A DNA stretch of 64,000 nt from VRUE01 sp963796705 (GCA_963796705.1 CAWCMK010000004.1:186001-250000), one strand, 5' to 3'; shown: positions 44,207 to 52,585, counted from the first letter of the stretch. Translations and numbers: made by a program. The notes: a model not told the origin generated them from the sequence alone.

Positions 44207-45604
44207 ATGGCAGCGCAAGGAGAACTTGGAGCAGCGACGTTGAAGGAGTTCGAAGAGGGACTGCACGGCGAGATGGTCAAGCCCGGAGACGCGGGCTATG
44301 ACGAGGCGCGGGCGATCTGGAACGGAGCCCACGACGCGCGCCCGGCGCTGATCGCGCGCTGCGCAGACGCCTCCGACGTGCGCCATGCGATCGGCTTCGC
44401 GCGCAGCGAGGGCCTTGATGTCGCGGTGCGCGGCGGCAGCCACAGCATCCCCGGCTTCTCGACCGTCGAGGGCGGGCTCGTCATCGACCTCTCGCCGATG
44501 AAGGGCATCGAGGTCGACGTGGACGCCGCCACTGTCCGCGCAGAGGGGGGCCTGACCTGGGGCGAGCTCGACGCAGCAACCCAGGAGCACGGGCTGGCCA
44601 CCACCGGCGGCCTGATCTCGACCACAGGCGTCGCCGGCTTCACCCTCGGCGGCGGTATCGGCTGGCTGATGCGTAAATACGGCCTTGCCTGCGACAACCT
44701 GCGCTCGGCCGAAGTCGTGACGGCCGACGGCCAGATCCTGACTGCCAGCGCCACCGAGAACGCCGACCTCCTCTGGGGCCTGCGCGGCGGCGGCGGCAAC
44801 TTCGGCGTCGTCACCACCTTCGAGCTCGACCTTCACCCGGTCGGCCCGACCGTGGCCGCCGGCCCCGTCTTCTACGCGGGCGACCGCGCCGAGGAGGTGA
44901 TGCGCTTCTACCGCGAATTTGCGCGGGATGTCCCCGACGAGCTGAGCACCCTGGTCAACCTGATCACCGCGCCCCCCGCCCCCTTCCTGCCCGAGGACTG
45001 GCACGGCAAGAAGCTGATCGCCCTGGTCGGCTGCTACTCCGGCGACCCCGATGAGGGCATGAAGGTGATGCAGCCGCTGCGCGACCTGGGCGACCCGGTC
45101 GCGGATCTGGTCGGCCCGATGCCCTATGTGCAGATTCAGAGTCTGCTCGACGCGCTCTGGCCGAAGGGCACCCAGGCCTACATGAAGGCAGGCTACTTCC
45201 GCGATCTCGACGACCACGCGATCGAGACAATGGCCCGCTTTCACCTGGACGCGACCTCGCCGTCTTCGGAGATCCACATCCAGCACTTCGGCGGCGCGAT
45301 CGCCCGCGTGAGTGAGGACGAGAGCGCCTACGGGGAGCGCCAGGCACCCTTCGTGCTCAACGCAATCGCGGTCAGCCATGAGCCCGGCCCGATCGACACA
45401 CACATCGACTGGGCGCAGCGCCTCTACGCCGAGATCGAGCCGTCCCTGACCGGTGCCGCCTATATCAATTTTCTCTCAGCAGAGGGAGAGGAGCGGGTGC
45501 GGGCTGCCTATGGAGCGGAGAAGTTCGACCGCCTGCGGGCCCTTAAGGACCGCTACGACCCGACCAACCTGTTTCACCTGAACCAGAACATCCCGCCTTC
45601 ATGA
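44207..45604 (+). CDS. FAD-linked oxidoreductase (berberine-bridge-enzyme type)
   Basis: A 465-aa flavoprotein. The FAD-binding PCMH domain has VAVRGGSHSIPG, where the His is the usual covalent FAD site, and STTGVAGFTLGGGIGWLMRKYG. The C-terminal BBE motif NLFHLNQNIPPS is present. It oxidises alcohols, sugars or alkaloid-like compounds with O2. An AGGAG site precedes the ATG. A strong hairpin covers its stop codon. Confidence 0.88.
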   Translation: MAAQGELGAATLKEFEEGLHGEMVKPGDAGYDEARAIWNGAHDARPALIARCADASDVRHAIGFARSEGLDVAVRGGSHSIPGFSTVEGGLVIDLSPMKGIEVDVDAATVRAEGGLTWGELDAATQEHGLATTGGLISTTGVAGFTLGGGIGWLMRKYGLACDNLRSAEVVTADGQILTASATENADLLWGLRGGGGNFGVVTTFELDLHPVGPTVAAGPVFYAGDRAEEVMRFYREFARDVPDELSTLVNLITAPPAPFLPEDWHGKKLIALVGCYSGDPDEGMKVMQPLRDLGDPVADLVGPMPYVQIQSLLDALWPKGTQAYMKAGYFRDLDDHAIETMARFHLDATSPSSEIHIQHFGGAIARVSEDESAYGERQAPFVLNAIAVSHEPGPIDTHIDWAQRLYAEIEPSLTGAAYINFLSAEGEERVRAAYGAEKFDRLRALKDRYDPTNLFHLNQNIPPS

Positions 45605-45621
45605 GGCGGGTGTTCTGGTTC
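45580..45621 (+). terminator. 18-bp hairpin spanning the stop codon of the BBE-type oxidoreductase
   Basis: Stem 45580-45597 with 45604-45621 (one G-T pair), loop around 45598-45603. No U tract follows. It may end transcription or protect the 3' end and separates the two flavoenzyme genes. Confidence 0.5.
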
Positions 45622-45638
45622 GAGCCACGCCTCGCACA

Positions 45639-46784
45639 ATGACCAAGGTGATCGTGTGCGGAGCCGGCACCGCGGGTCTTGCGACGGCGGCATCCCTTCG
45701 CTCCGCCGGCATCGAGGCAATCGTGCTCGAGCGAAGCGAGGAGGTCGGCGCGAGCTGGCGGACTCGCTACGACGGCCTACGCCTGAATACCACGGGTTGG
45801 ATGTCGACACAGCCCGGTTATCGCGCCAGTCGTCGACGCTACGGCGAGTTCCCGACGCGAGACGCCTGGGTCCAGTACCTAGAGGATTACGCAGCCCACC
45901 ACCGCATCGACGTTCGCTTCGGCACCCAGGTCCGGCGGCTGCGATCGGTGGACGGAGGATGGCGGCTGGAGACCGACCGCGAGGACCTCGAGGCGCGCTT
46001 CGTGGTCATCTCGACCGGGTTCGACCACGATCCGAATCTCCCGGATTGGCCCGGCCGCGACGACTTCACCGGCGAGCTCATTCACTCCAGCGCCTACCGG
46101 AACCCGGAGCCCTATCGCGACCGTGACGTCCTCGTCGTCGGGCCGGGCACCACGGGCTCGGAGGTCGCCGCGCTGCTCGCGCGGGGCGGCGCCGGACGAG
46201 TGCGTGTGGCCTGTAGAACGCCCCCGAACTTGGTCAACCGCAAGTTCCTTGGCCTCTCGATCAACATCCATGGATTGGCCCTCCGGGGACTTCCGCCATG
46301 GGTCGGAGATCAGGTCGGCTGGCTGGGGCAGCGAGCCACCTTCGGCAACCTCGACCGATTTGGGCTCGCGCGATCACCGGTCGGAATCGTCACCCGAAGC
46401 AACCGCAATCAGACGCCGGCCTACGACAGCGGATTCGTGGGTCTGCTCAAGGGCGGACGGATCGAGATTGTCGCCGCAGTCGCCGGATTCGACGGAGCGA
46501 ACGTGTCGCTCGCCGACGGAACTCGAATCCAGCCGGAGGTCGTGATCGCGGCCACAGGCTACCGACGGGGACTGGAGCCGCTCGTCGGTCACCTCGGTGT
46601 GCTCGACGATGACGGCATCCCGCTCGTCAGCGGCGGTGGGGAGCACCCCTCGGCACCGGGACTGTTCTTCAACGGCTACGGGGCCGATCTCAGTGGACAG
46701 TTGAGGCTGATGCGCCTCGATGCCCGAGCTATTGCACGGGCAGTTAGGAAACAGAGTTACAAACCCTCCCCGACTAGGTCATGA
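45639..46784 (+). CDS. Flavin-containing monooxygenase (FMO/YUCCA-like)
   Basis: A 381-aa protein with two dinucleotide folds: VCGAGTAGLATAASLRSAGI for FAD at the N-terminus and VLVVGPGTTGSEVAALLARG for NADPH in the middle; the FMO-like GASWRTRYDGLRLNTT follows the first. The ATG motif VVIAATGYRRGLEPL is also typical. It oxygenates a small nucleophile or ketone using NADPH and O2. With the upstream BBE enzyme and regulator it looks like a small secondary-metabolism cassette. Confidence 0.85.
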   Translation: MTKVIVCGAGTAGLATAASLRSAGIEAIVLERSEEVGASWRTRYDGLRLNTTGWMSTQPGYRASRRRYGEFPTRDAWVQYLEDYAAHHRIDVRFGTQVRRLRSVDGGWRLETDREDLEARFVVISTGFDHDPNLPDWPGRDDFTGELIHSSAYRNPEPYRDRDVLVVGPGTTGSEVAALLARGGAGRVRVACRTPPNLVNRKFLGLSINIHGLALRGLPPWVGDQVGWLGQRATFGNLDRFGLARSPVGIVTRSNRNQTPAYDSGFVGLLKGGRIEIVAAVAGFDGANVSLADGTRIQPEVVIAATGYRRGLEPLVGHLGVLDDDGIPLVSGGGEHPSAPGLFFNGYGADLSGQLRLMRLDARAIARAVRKQSYKPSPTRS

Positions 46785-47090
46785 ACACAACCGTGCCCGC
46801 GCCCGTAGTCGTCATGCCTTGGCAAAGTCCCCAAGGCAAAGGATCGAAGGAAGACCCAGGGTCCTAAGCCTGTTAAGACCCTGGCTGCCGTCGCGAGGGT
46901 CAACGTCAAGCTCGGCCAGCTCCACCGCAGCGGCCTCGCCCGCTCTGGGGATCGATGCATGGGTGTCAGCAGGGTGTCAGCGGAAGCCACGGATACAGCA
47001 CGCAATCACGTCTCAGCACTGACGCCTGATCTGGCGCTCCGGCGCCAAAGACCCGCAACAGCACGCACTCCCCCGCACTCAACGGGCGCG
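46785..47090. other. Right end of unit A
   Basis: No gene. It holds a direct repeat of GGGTGTCAGC at 46961-46970 and 46972-46981 (11-nt period), 110 bp before the next att core. A single GGTGTCAGC recurs at the left end of unit D (49775-49783). Confidence 0.5.
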
Positions 47091-47132
47091 ATCATAATCC
47101 GCGTGTCGGGGGTTCGAGTCCCTCCTCCGGCA
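47091..47132 (+). repeat. att core copy 1
   Basis: 42 bp identical to bases 32671-32712 of the tRNA-Met gene. The tRNA 5' half is absent. AGCCAAAT follows after 11 nt (47143-47150). Boundary between units A and B. Confidence 0.9.
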
Positions 47133-47182
47133 CTAGGTATAGAGCCAAATGCTCCACCTCTGAGGCAGCGCGTTGCGCCAGA

Positions 47183-47201
47183 GGGCAACGGATCGGGCAA
47201 C
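47183..47201 (+). repeat. Doubled heptamer GGGCAAC (unit B left end)
   Basis: Two copies with 12-nt period, starting 51 bp after the att core. Unit C has the same arrangement with one base changed in the spacer. Confidence 0.6.
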
Positions 47202-47357
47202 GCGCCAAGGGACGAGCCTGCTCGGCGCGGCTCCGGCGGCCGAGGAAGCAGCCCCAGTCACGGGAGCCAGACTTGAGGGGGTCGCTCACGCCGTCGAGAT
47301 CGCGGCCAAATGCCGAAAGCCGCGGAGTCGTGAATCGCTCGCTGATAACCGCTGGAG

Positions 47358-47384
47358 AGGGCCGGAGGGCGATCCGGCCCTTTT
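47358..47384 (+). terminator. Intrinsic terminator inside unit B
   Basis: 9-bp stem AGGGCCGGA/TCCGGCCCT, 6-nt loop, then TTTT. It would stop plus-strand transcription entering from unit A before the DHFR-like gene. Confidence 0.75.
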
Positions 47385-47533
47385 CGTGTCAGAGGAGGCC
47401 GCGTAGAATCTCGCCGAGTCGGTCGCGGTCGGCATTGGGCGCGACGGACAAAGGGCGCTCATTCAGGTGATCATCTGAGTCGGCAGCGTGTGCGCGAAGG
47501 ACAGCGCCTCGTTCGCCATGACATAGTCGCGCT

Positions 47534-48151
47534 ATGGAGACGCCGATGCCGGACACCACCTGCCACATGTCGATCTCGCTCGACGGCTTCGTCGCCGGGC
47601 CGGATCAGAGCCGGGAGAATCCGCTGGGGAAGCGCGGCAGGGAGGTCCATGGCTGGCACCTCGGCGACGCGCGCGCGAACGACGCCGACGCCACGGCAGA
47701 GGGCTGGCTCATGCGACCGCGCGGGGCCTACGTCATGGGCCGGAACATGTTCGGGCCGATCCGCGGCGAGTGGGATGAGGACTGGGATGGATGGTGGGGC
47801 TCCGAGCCGCCCTACCACGCGCCGGTCTTCGTGCTCACCCATCACGCCCGCGAGCCGATCGAGATGGAGGGCGGCACGAGCTTCCACTTCGTCACCCAGG
47901 GCTTCGAGGCCGCATACGGGCAGGCGCGTGAGACGGCCGGCGAGGATGGCATCGACATCGCAGGCGGCGCCTCGACCGTCCGTCAGGCGCTCGCCGCCGG
48001 AGTGATCGACGAACTCACGCTCGACGTGGTCCCCGTCCTGTTCGGGTCCGGCGAGCGGCTGTTCGATGGAGTCGAGTCATTCGGGTTCGAGCCGGTCGAG
48101 GCGCTCCACTCTCCGCTCGCCACGCACATCCGCTACCGGCGGGCGGGGTGA
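47534..48151 (+). CDS. Dihydrofolate reductase / RibD C-terminal domain family protein
   Basis: A 205-aa protein: CHMSISLDGFVAGPDQS at the start, YVMGRNMFGPIRGEW, VFVLTHHAREPIEMEGGTSF, then the NADP-binding IDIAGGASTVRQALAAGVID and ELTLDVVPVLFGSGERLF. This is the DHFR/RibD-C fold; members reduce pyrimidine, pterin or other substrates with NADPH and are not necessarily true DHFRs. It is the only gene of unit B. Start may be 47534 or the ATG at 47546. Confidence 0.87.
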   Translation: METPMPDTTCHMSISLDGFVAGPDQSRENPLGKRGREVHGWHLGDARANDADATAEGWLMRPRGAYVMGRNMFGPIRGEWDEDWDGWWGSEPPYHAPVFVLTHHAREPIEMEGGTSFHFVTQGFEAAYGQARETAGEDGIDIAGGASTVRQALAAGVIDELTLDVVPVLFGSGERLFDGVESFGFEPVEALHSPLATHIRYRRAG

Positions 48152-48221
48152 GCCTGATTGCAGGGATTCTCCGTACAGTCGGCGCTGATCGCAGCCGGGG
48201 TCGCCATGGCGTTCGCGTAGG

Positions 48222-48256
48222 TCCGCGTGTCGGGGGTTCGAGTCCCTCCTCCGGCA
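48222..48256 (+). repeat. att core copy 2
   Basis: 35 bp identical to the tRNA-Met 3' end (anticodon-stem 3' strand through discriminator); the anticodon part is lost. AGCCAAAT follows after 11 nt (48267-48274). Boundary between units B and C. Confidence 0.9.
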
Positions 48257-48306
48257 TCGCTTGTGGAGCCAAATGCGGCGCCAAGAGAGGCGGCCGTATC
48301 GCGAAT

Positions 48307-48325
48307 GGGCAACGGATTGGGCAAC
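48307..48325 (+). repeat. Doubled heptamer GGGCAAC (unit C left end)
   Basis: Copies at 48307-48313 and 48319-48325, 12-nt period, starting 51 bp after the att core. Confidence 0.6.
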
Positions 48326-48477
48326 GCCTAGCCAGCAAGGCTTGAAGGGCGCGGCCCCGCCCATTGAGTCTCCAGCGGGAGGTTCGACCTCTGGCTCACC
48401 TGACCTTCAGCGCGAACCCTGTTCAGGGCGGTTGCCTTGTCCCACGATCCCAGCGGCAGCCTTCTGTGGCCCCAATC

Positions 48478-48700
48478 TCAGCAATGTCCAATCGGAGCGA
48501 TTTCTGCACGCTCCTTGGGCGCCGCATGAAGAACCTTCCATGCAGAGCGAAGTTCGCGATTGCCAGCCTCGATCCGGCTGATCACCGCGGCGTCGAGGCC
48601 AGCGGTTAGTCCCAGTTGCCCCTAGGTCATCTTTCGCTCATTGCGAACTCGCTTCACGTTGGCGCCGAATCTCCGCGCGCCGACACCACGCGGATGCTCT
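48478..48700 (-). pseudogene. XRE-family helix-turn-helix regulator with amber codon
   Basis: Conceptual FGANVKRVRNERKMT, TAG, GQLGLTAGLDAAVISRIEAG then NRELRSAWKVLHA is a standard XRE helix-turn-helix in which the usual MTQEQLA Gln codon has become TAG. The start is not clear and the C-terminal part runs to a TGA at 48478. Confidence 0.6.
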
Positions 48701-48898
48701 TTGAGACTGGCCTTGAACTCTATGTCGTAAACGACAAGATGGGCCAGGCTCGCCGCCGGTCGCAGGAGCCTGTCGTACGTCATTGGGAGGCCTCCCACAC
48801 GACGTGAGACCTGCCCATTTGTCCTCGCTCTTGATCGCCGGACTCTGCTTGGCATAGTCTCCCACCTTCCCCGCCAAGGTTCGATCATAGGAGGCGAG

Positions 48899-49546
48899 AT
48901 GCGCCCCAGACTCACCTATTCGAATGTCGTCTCCACGCTGTGCCTGATCTTGCTGATCGGCAGCGGGGCTGCCTATGCAGCCAGCCATCTAGGCAAGAAC
49001 AGCGTCGGCTCGAAGCAGCTGAAGAAGAACTCGGTAGCCACGGCAAAAATCAAGAACGAAGCAGTCACCGCCGCCAAGGTCAAGAAGGGCACGCTCACCG
49101 GGACGCAGATCAACGCCTCGACGCTCGGCACGGTCCCCTCCGCCACCTCGGCGACATCCGCCAGCTCGGCGAGCGTCGCCAATTCGCTTGCTCCTCCTGA
49201 AGCGTGGCACGAGGTGGGCGCCCCGGGCGAGCCGGCCTTCCAGACCGGCTGGGAAAACCTCGGCAGCCCTGAACACGAAAATGCCGCCTTCTTCAAGGAC
49301 CACGAGGGGATCGTTCACCTGAAAGGATCGGTCAAGCCCGGAGGGAGCGGCCCCATATTCCAGCTTCCTCCCGGCTTCCGGCCTGCCGCCGCAGGCAAGA
49401 AGATCGAAGTCGCGGCGACCTGCGCCGGCGCCCCCTGTCCGGAAGGGGTGTTCTCGCTGGCGATCTTCGGTGACGGACGGGTCGAGGGGTTCACAGGCGG
49501 CGACTACTTGAACCTCGACGGAGTGACCTTCCGCGCCGAATCCTGA
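48899..49546 (+). CDS. Secreted protein of the KNSVG family
   Basis: A 215-aa protein. Signal RLTYSNVVSTLCLILLIGSG, then GKNSVGSKQLKKNSVATAKI and VKKGTLTGTQINASTLGTVP, very close to the paralog at 62,851. The C-terminal domain has AFFKDHEGIVHLKGSVKPGG, QLPPGFRPAAAGKK, a Cys pair (CAGAPC) and the ending NLDGVTFRAES. GGAGG precedes the ATG. The only intact gene of unit C. Confidence 0.72.
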   Translation: MRPRLTYSNVVSTLCLILLIGSGAAYAASHLGKNSVGSKQLKKNSVATAKIKNEAVTAAKVKKGTLTGTQINASTLGTVPSATSATSASSASVANSLAPPEAWHEVGAPGEPAFQTGWENLGSPEHENAAFFKDHEGIVHLKGSVKPGGSGPIFQLPPGFRPAAAGKKIEVAATCAGAPCPEGVFSLAIFGDGRVEGFTGGDYLNLDGVTFRAES

Positions 49547-49557
49547 GCATCGCCCGA

Positions 49558-49672
49558 GGGCAACGGCAGGGCAACACAACACCCGGAGACAGCCGCAAAC
49601 GTCAAGCCGGTTGAGGCGCCCAAAACCGTTGATTAGCGGGGAAAGTCCGAACAGCCGCAAACAGCCGCAAAC
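49558..49672 (+). repeat. Doubled GGGCAAC and three ACAGCCGCAAAC 12-mers (unit C right end)
   Basis: GGGCAAC at 49558-49564 and 49569-49575 (11-nt period) repeats the heptamer of unit C's left end. ACAGCCGCAAAC occurs at 49589-49600, 49651-49662 and 49661-49672, just before the att core. Such direct repeats on both sides of a core are what arm-type integrase sites look like. Confidence 0.55.
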
Positions 49673-49683
49673 GCGGGAGCAGC

Positions 49684-49725
49684 ATCATAATCCGCGTGTC
49701 GGGGGTTCGAGTCCCTCCTCCGGCA
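49684..49725 (+). repeat. att core copy 3
   Basis: 42 bp identical to bases 32671-32712. AGCCAAAT follows after 11 nt (49736-49743). Boundary between units C and D. Confidence 0.9.
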
Positions 49726-49860
49726 CTAGCTATAGAGCCAAATCTGGCGCCGCAGGGGGTCGAATCGGACAGGAGGTGTCAGCAAGCGGAAGCGAGCGAC
49801 CAGACGCAATCCCAAAAAAGGACTCAAGCCGGACCGGGTACAAGATGGCACGATCAGACC

Positions 49861-50674
49861 ATGCTCAAGCAGACTAGGGCTCTGGTAGAGAGGATTCGCC
49901 GATGGAGCCGAATCGCAACGCTGTTCTCGATCCTGGCCCTGGCCCTCGCCGTGACGACGGTTGCAGGAGCCGTGGAAGGCGGGAGCATCCCCCCCCTCCA
50001 GTCACTCCGCCATATTTCCTAAAAAGCTGCCGCGGAGCCGACCGGCGCCGATCAGGATTGTGTTGGGATTCAAACTCAAATTCCCAACTGGCGCGCCCGC
50101 TCTCCCCCGTCTCTCGAAATTCGAGCTTGATCTCGCCCTGGCAGTCCGGGTCGACGTCGAAGGCCTCGCTCTCTGTCCCCTCGGCGAGCTTCGAGGCTCT
50201 TCAGAGCAACGAGCCCAAGAAATCTGCGCGGATGCCGAGGTTGGTCAGGGGAATCTAACGACGAGGGTTCTTTTGCCAGAACAGGAACCAGAATCGGTCA
50301 ATGAACATTTCATAGCATTCAACGGCCGTGTCGCCGGTCGGCGCTCGATCATCCTCTATGGCGCCTTGAGTCAACGCACGAATAGCCACAGGCCGATGAT
50401 CATCGTCATAAGCCAGGGGTCCCACTACACATCGCTGATAGGCGAAATCCCGCCAATCACTGGCGGAAACGGCTACTTCTCGAGCATTGACCTGAGGCTT
50501 GCTCGCCGCTACTGGGTGGGGGGAGCCAGGCGCAGCTTCCTGACCGCAAGCTGCCCACTGCCAACCGGCGTCAACATCGGCGAATTCAAATTTGCCCGCT
50601 TCACCGAGGAATTCGAAGGCGGGGTGAAGGCCACCAAGGAGCTTTCGAGCACCTGCATAGCCAGAGGCCGGTAG
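49861..50674 (+). pseudogene. Secreted protein gene interrupted at a C8 tract
   Basis: ATG 49861 gives a good signal peptide (RIATLFSILALALAVTTVAG) but the frame stops soon after the C8 run at 49989-49996. One base of slippage opens a long frame: IFPKKLPRSRPAPIRIVLG, ELDLALAVRVDVEGLALCPLG, EHFIAFNGRVAGRRSIILYG, to RRSFLTASCPLPTGVNIGEF and stop at 50674. This matches a secreted actinobacterial family I know only as hypothetical. Relics of a related C-terminal motif lie at 53,410 and 58,886. It is either a pseudogene or a phase-variable gene. Confidence 0.6.
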
Positions 50675-50716
50675 CTCTAGGGCGGCCAGCTCAGGGCGTC
50701 GTCTACGCTGCGCCGT

Positions 50717-51400
50717 GTGAAGCATCGAATGGCGCTGGGGGCCATATCTGCTCTTCTCTGCGGCCTGTTTCGTCGCTTCGCCGGTCTGGGCCAATCACCC
50801 ACCGACGGTCCCGCGGGCGGTTCTCGCAAAGGTCCGGATCGGTCGCGGCTGGTGGGAGATAGAGGTAAACGCAGAACCCTTAGGGCGCCAACCCGGACAA
50901 CCGTGCTTCGGTGTCGGCATTTCCGCGTCCTCGAAAGGCCCGTTTTTATTCTCCGACAGCACGACCTTAGGGGACGTCTGTGGTCTCCCGAGATTCGGCG
51001 GAGCAATAGACGCGAGGTTCGGCGAACCGAGGCAGGTTCTCGGCTTCGCGCGAGGTTCGGCGAACCGAGGCAGGTTCTCGGCTTCGCGTTTCCGCGCAAT
51101 GTCGTGCGCGTCAGGTTTAACCTCGGCGAACTGGGAGAGCGGGAAGCGTCTCTCCGACTCCTGACTGAAGCACAGGCTCGCAGGGCCCATGTGAAGCGCT
51201 TCCGGTGGGGCTTCCTCAAGCTCATCGGGAAAGACTGCCTGGAGGAAATCACCGGCTATGGTGCCAAGGGGGGGCGTTGTCTACCACGCGGTCGAAGCAC
51301 CCGATAATCCCTGCGAAGTCGAAGCCGTTCGCGCCGACGGGCCGCCTTCGCCACCGACTCAACTACCGCCTCCAGTGCTCCCGCCAACGACAGCATCCAT
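50717..51400 (+). pseudogene. Multiply frameshifted secreted-protein gene (FxWGxLKLIG family)
   Basis: GTG 50717 starts a signal-like segment (MALGAISALL), then the frame must shift to ACFVASPVWANHPP and KVRIGRGWWEIEVNAEPLG; a 38-bp tandem duplication (51012-51087) shifts it again to FPRNVVRVRFNLGELGEREA and KRFRWGFLKLIGKDCLEEITG; a G7 run near 51268 shifts it once more to VVYHAVEAPDNPCEVEAV. At least three lesions. Its tail is antisense to the end of the Fic gene. Confidence 0.6.
51012..51087. repeat. 38-bp perfect tandem duplication
   Basis: Two adjacent identical 38-bp copies (51012-51049, 51050-51087). Since 38 is not a multiple of three it breaks the frame of the surrounding pseudogene. 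Confidence 0.9.
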
Positions 51401-52525
51401 CATCTCCCGCGCAACGTACCGTCGCTGTTTTCGTGCGCCTGTATCGCCTTCGGTCAGGACCCTCTGCTCCTCCATCCGCCTGAGCAGGCGCAGGGCTGTA
51501 GGGCGACTCACGTCCAGGCTCTCTTCGATCGACTTGGTCGTCACAACCGGGTTCTCGCAGATCAGATCGACGAGGGTGAGGGCATTGGGGGTTCCCATTG
51601 TCGCCGCCACCTGGAGGTAGCGTTCGCGGAGGGCGATGATTCGTTGGGCTCGCTGAACCGCGTCGTCGGCCTGGGTCTCGACTGCAGTCAGGAACAGGTC
51701 GATCCAGAGGCTCGGATCGCCCGTCTCGCGGATCGCCTGAAGCGCGTCGTAATAGTCCTGGCGCCGACGCTCGAGGTACGCACTCAGGTAGAGGAGAGGT
51801 ACGGTGAGCCTGCCCCGGGCGATGAGGAAGAAGACGAGCAGCAGTCGGCCGAGGCGCCCGTTGCCGTCGAGAAAGGGGTGGACCGTCTCAAACTGGGAAT
51901 GGAGGAGCGCGTCCTGCACCAGCAGCGGCAACTCGGTGTCCTCATGCGCGAACCGCTCCCAATCGGCCAGGAGAGCCGGCAGCTCCTCGGGCGGCGGGGG
52001 CACGAACTGGGCGGTCTCGATCGTCGACCCCGGCGGGCCGATCCAATTCTGACTCGTGCGTAGTTCGCCGGGAGCGAGCTCGCGACCGCGGACACCGGCC
52101 ATCAGGCGGCGATGCATTTCGCAAACCAGGCGGGTGCTGAGCGGCAGCTCGTCGAGGCGCTCGAGTCCCCACCGCATCGCGGTTACGTAGTTGACGACTT
52201 CCTCGACATCGGCATTAGGTACCTCACCGGCGGCATCGGCCTCGAAGACTTCGGCCATGCTCGCCTGCGTCCCCTCGATCCGCGTGGAGGAAAGCGCCTC
52301 GCGCAGGAGGTAGGGGCGGATGAGCAAATCAGGGTTCGGGAGGAGGCGGCCGACGCCGGCGAGCCTGCCCAGCGCCCCGTCGGCCTCGCCGAGCAGGCGC
52401 ACCGTCGAAGTCGGCAGGGCCAGGGTTCGCGGTATGGTCGCAGGGAAGTAAGCGACGTACCCGTGGCGCCCGGGGGTGCGACGCGCCTCGCCGAACAGGG
52501 TCCGTGCGTGCGTTTCGAGGTCCAC
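51359..52525 (-). CDS. Fic family AMP-transferase with C-terminal winged helix
   Basis: A 388-aa protein. A class II inhibitory motif SSTRIEG (79-85) precedes the intact active-site loop HPFLDGNGRLGR (216-227), so it should be an autoinhibited AMPylase. The last 70 residues (TTKSIEESLDVSRPTALRLL) are a winged helix, suggesting self-regulation or DNA recruitment. GTG start at 52525, 19 bp from a palindromic operator-like sequence. Sole intact gene of unit D. Such Fic-wHTH proteins are common on mobile DNA; target unknown. Confidence 0.9.
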   Translation of the reverse strand: MDLETHARTLFGEARRTPGRHGYVAYFPATIPRTLALPTSTVRLLGEADGALGRLAGVGRLLPNPDLLIRPYLLREALSSTRIEGTQASMAEVFEADAAGEVPNADVEEVVNYVTAMRWGLERLDELPLSTRLVCEMHRRLMAGVRGRELAPGELRTSQNWIGPPGSTIETAQFVPPPPEELPALLADWERFAHEDTELPLLVQDALLHSQFETVHPFLDGNGRLGRLLLVFFLIARGRLTVPLLYLSAYLERRRQDYYDALQAIRETGDPSLWIDLFLTAVETQADDAVQRAQRIIALRERYLQVAATMGTPNALTLVDLICENPVVTTKSIEESLDVSRPTALRLLRRMEEQRVLTEGDTGARKQRRYVAREMMDAVVGGSTGGGS

Positions 52526-52543
52526 AGCCCCACTTTACCTGAC

Positions 52544-52572
52544 TCTAACGTCTAACGCTCTAAACGTTAGAG
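52544..52572 (-). promoter_or_regulatory. Palindromic operator upstream of fic
   Basis: TCTAACG twice in tandem (52544-52550, 52551-52557), then the reverse CGTTAGA (52565-52571); the last two form the palindrome CTCTAA-ACG-TTAGAG (52558-52572). A further CCTAACG lies at 52575. Placed just before the GTG, it is a good candidate for autoregulation by the Fic winged helix. Confidence 0.55.
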
Positions 52573-52585
52573 AGAAGAGATGACC

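Larger units (their letters stand above)
47133..47533. other. Left end of unit B
   Basis: 400 bp without a gene. It carries AGCCAAAT (47143-47150), the doubled GGGCAAC (47183-47189, 47195-47201) and a terminator before the DHFR-like gene. Confidence 0.55.

Noticed and set aside
46757..47005. Small minus-strand frame at the end of unit A
   Set aside because: Composition typical of shadow frames and it covers the direct repeats near the att site.
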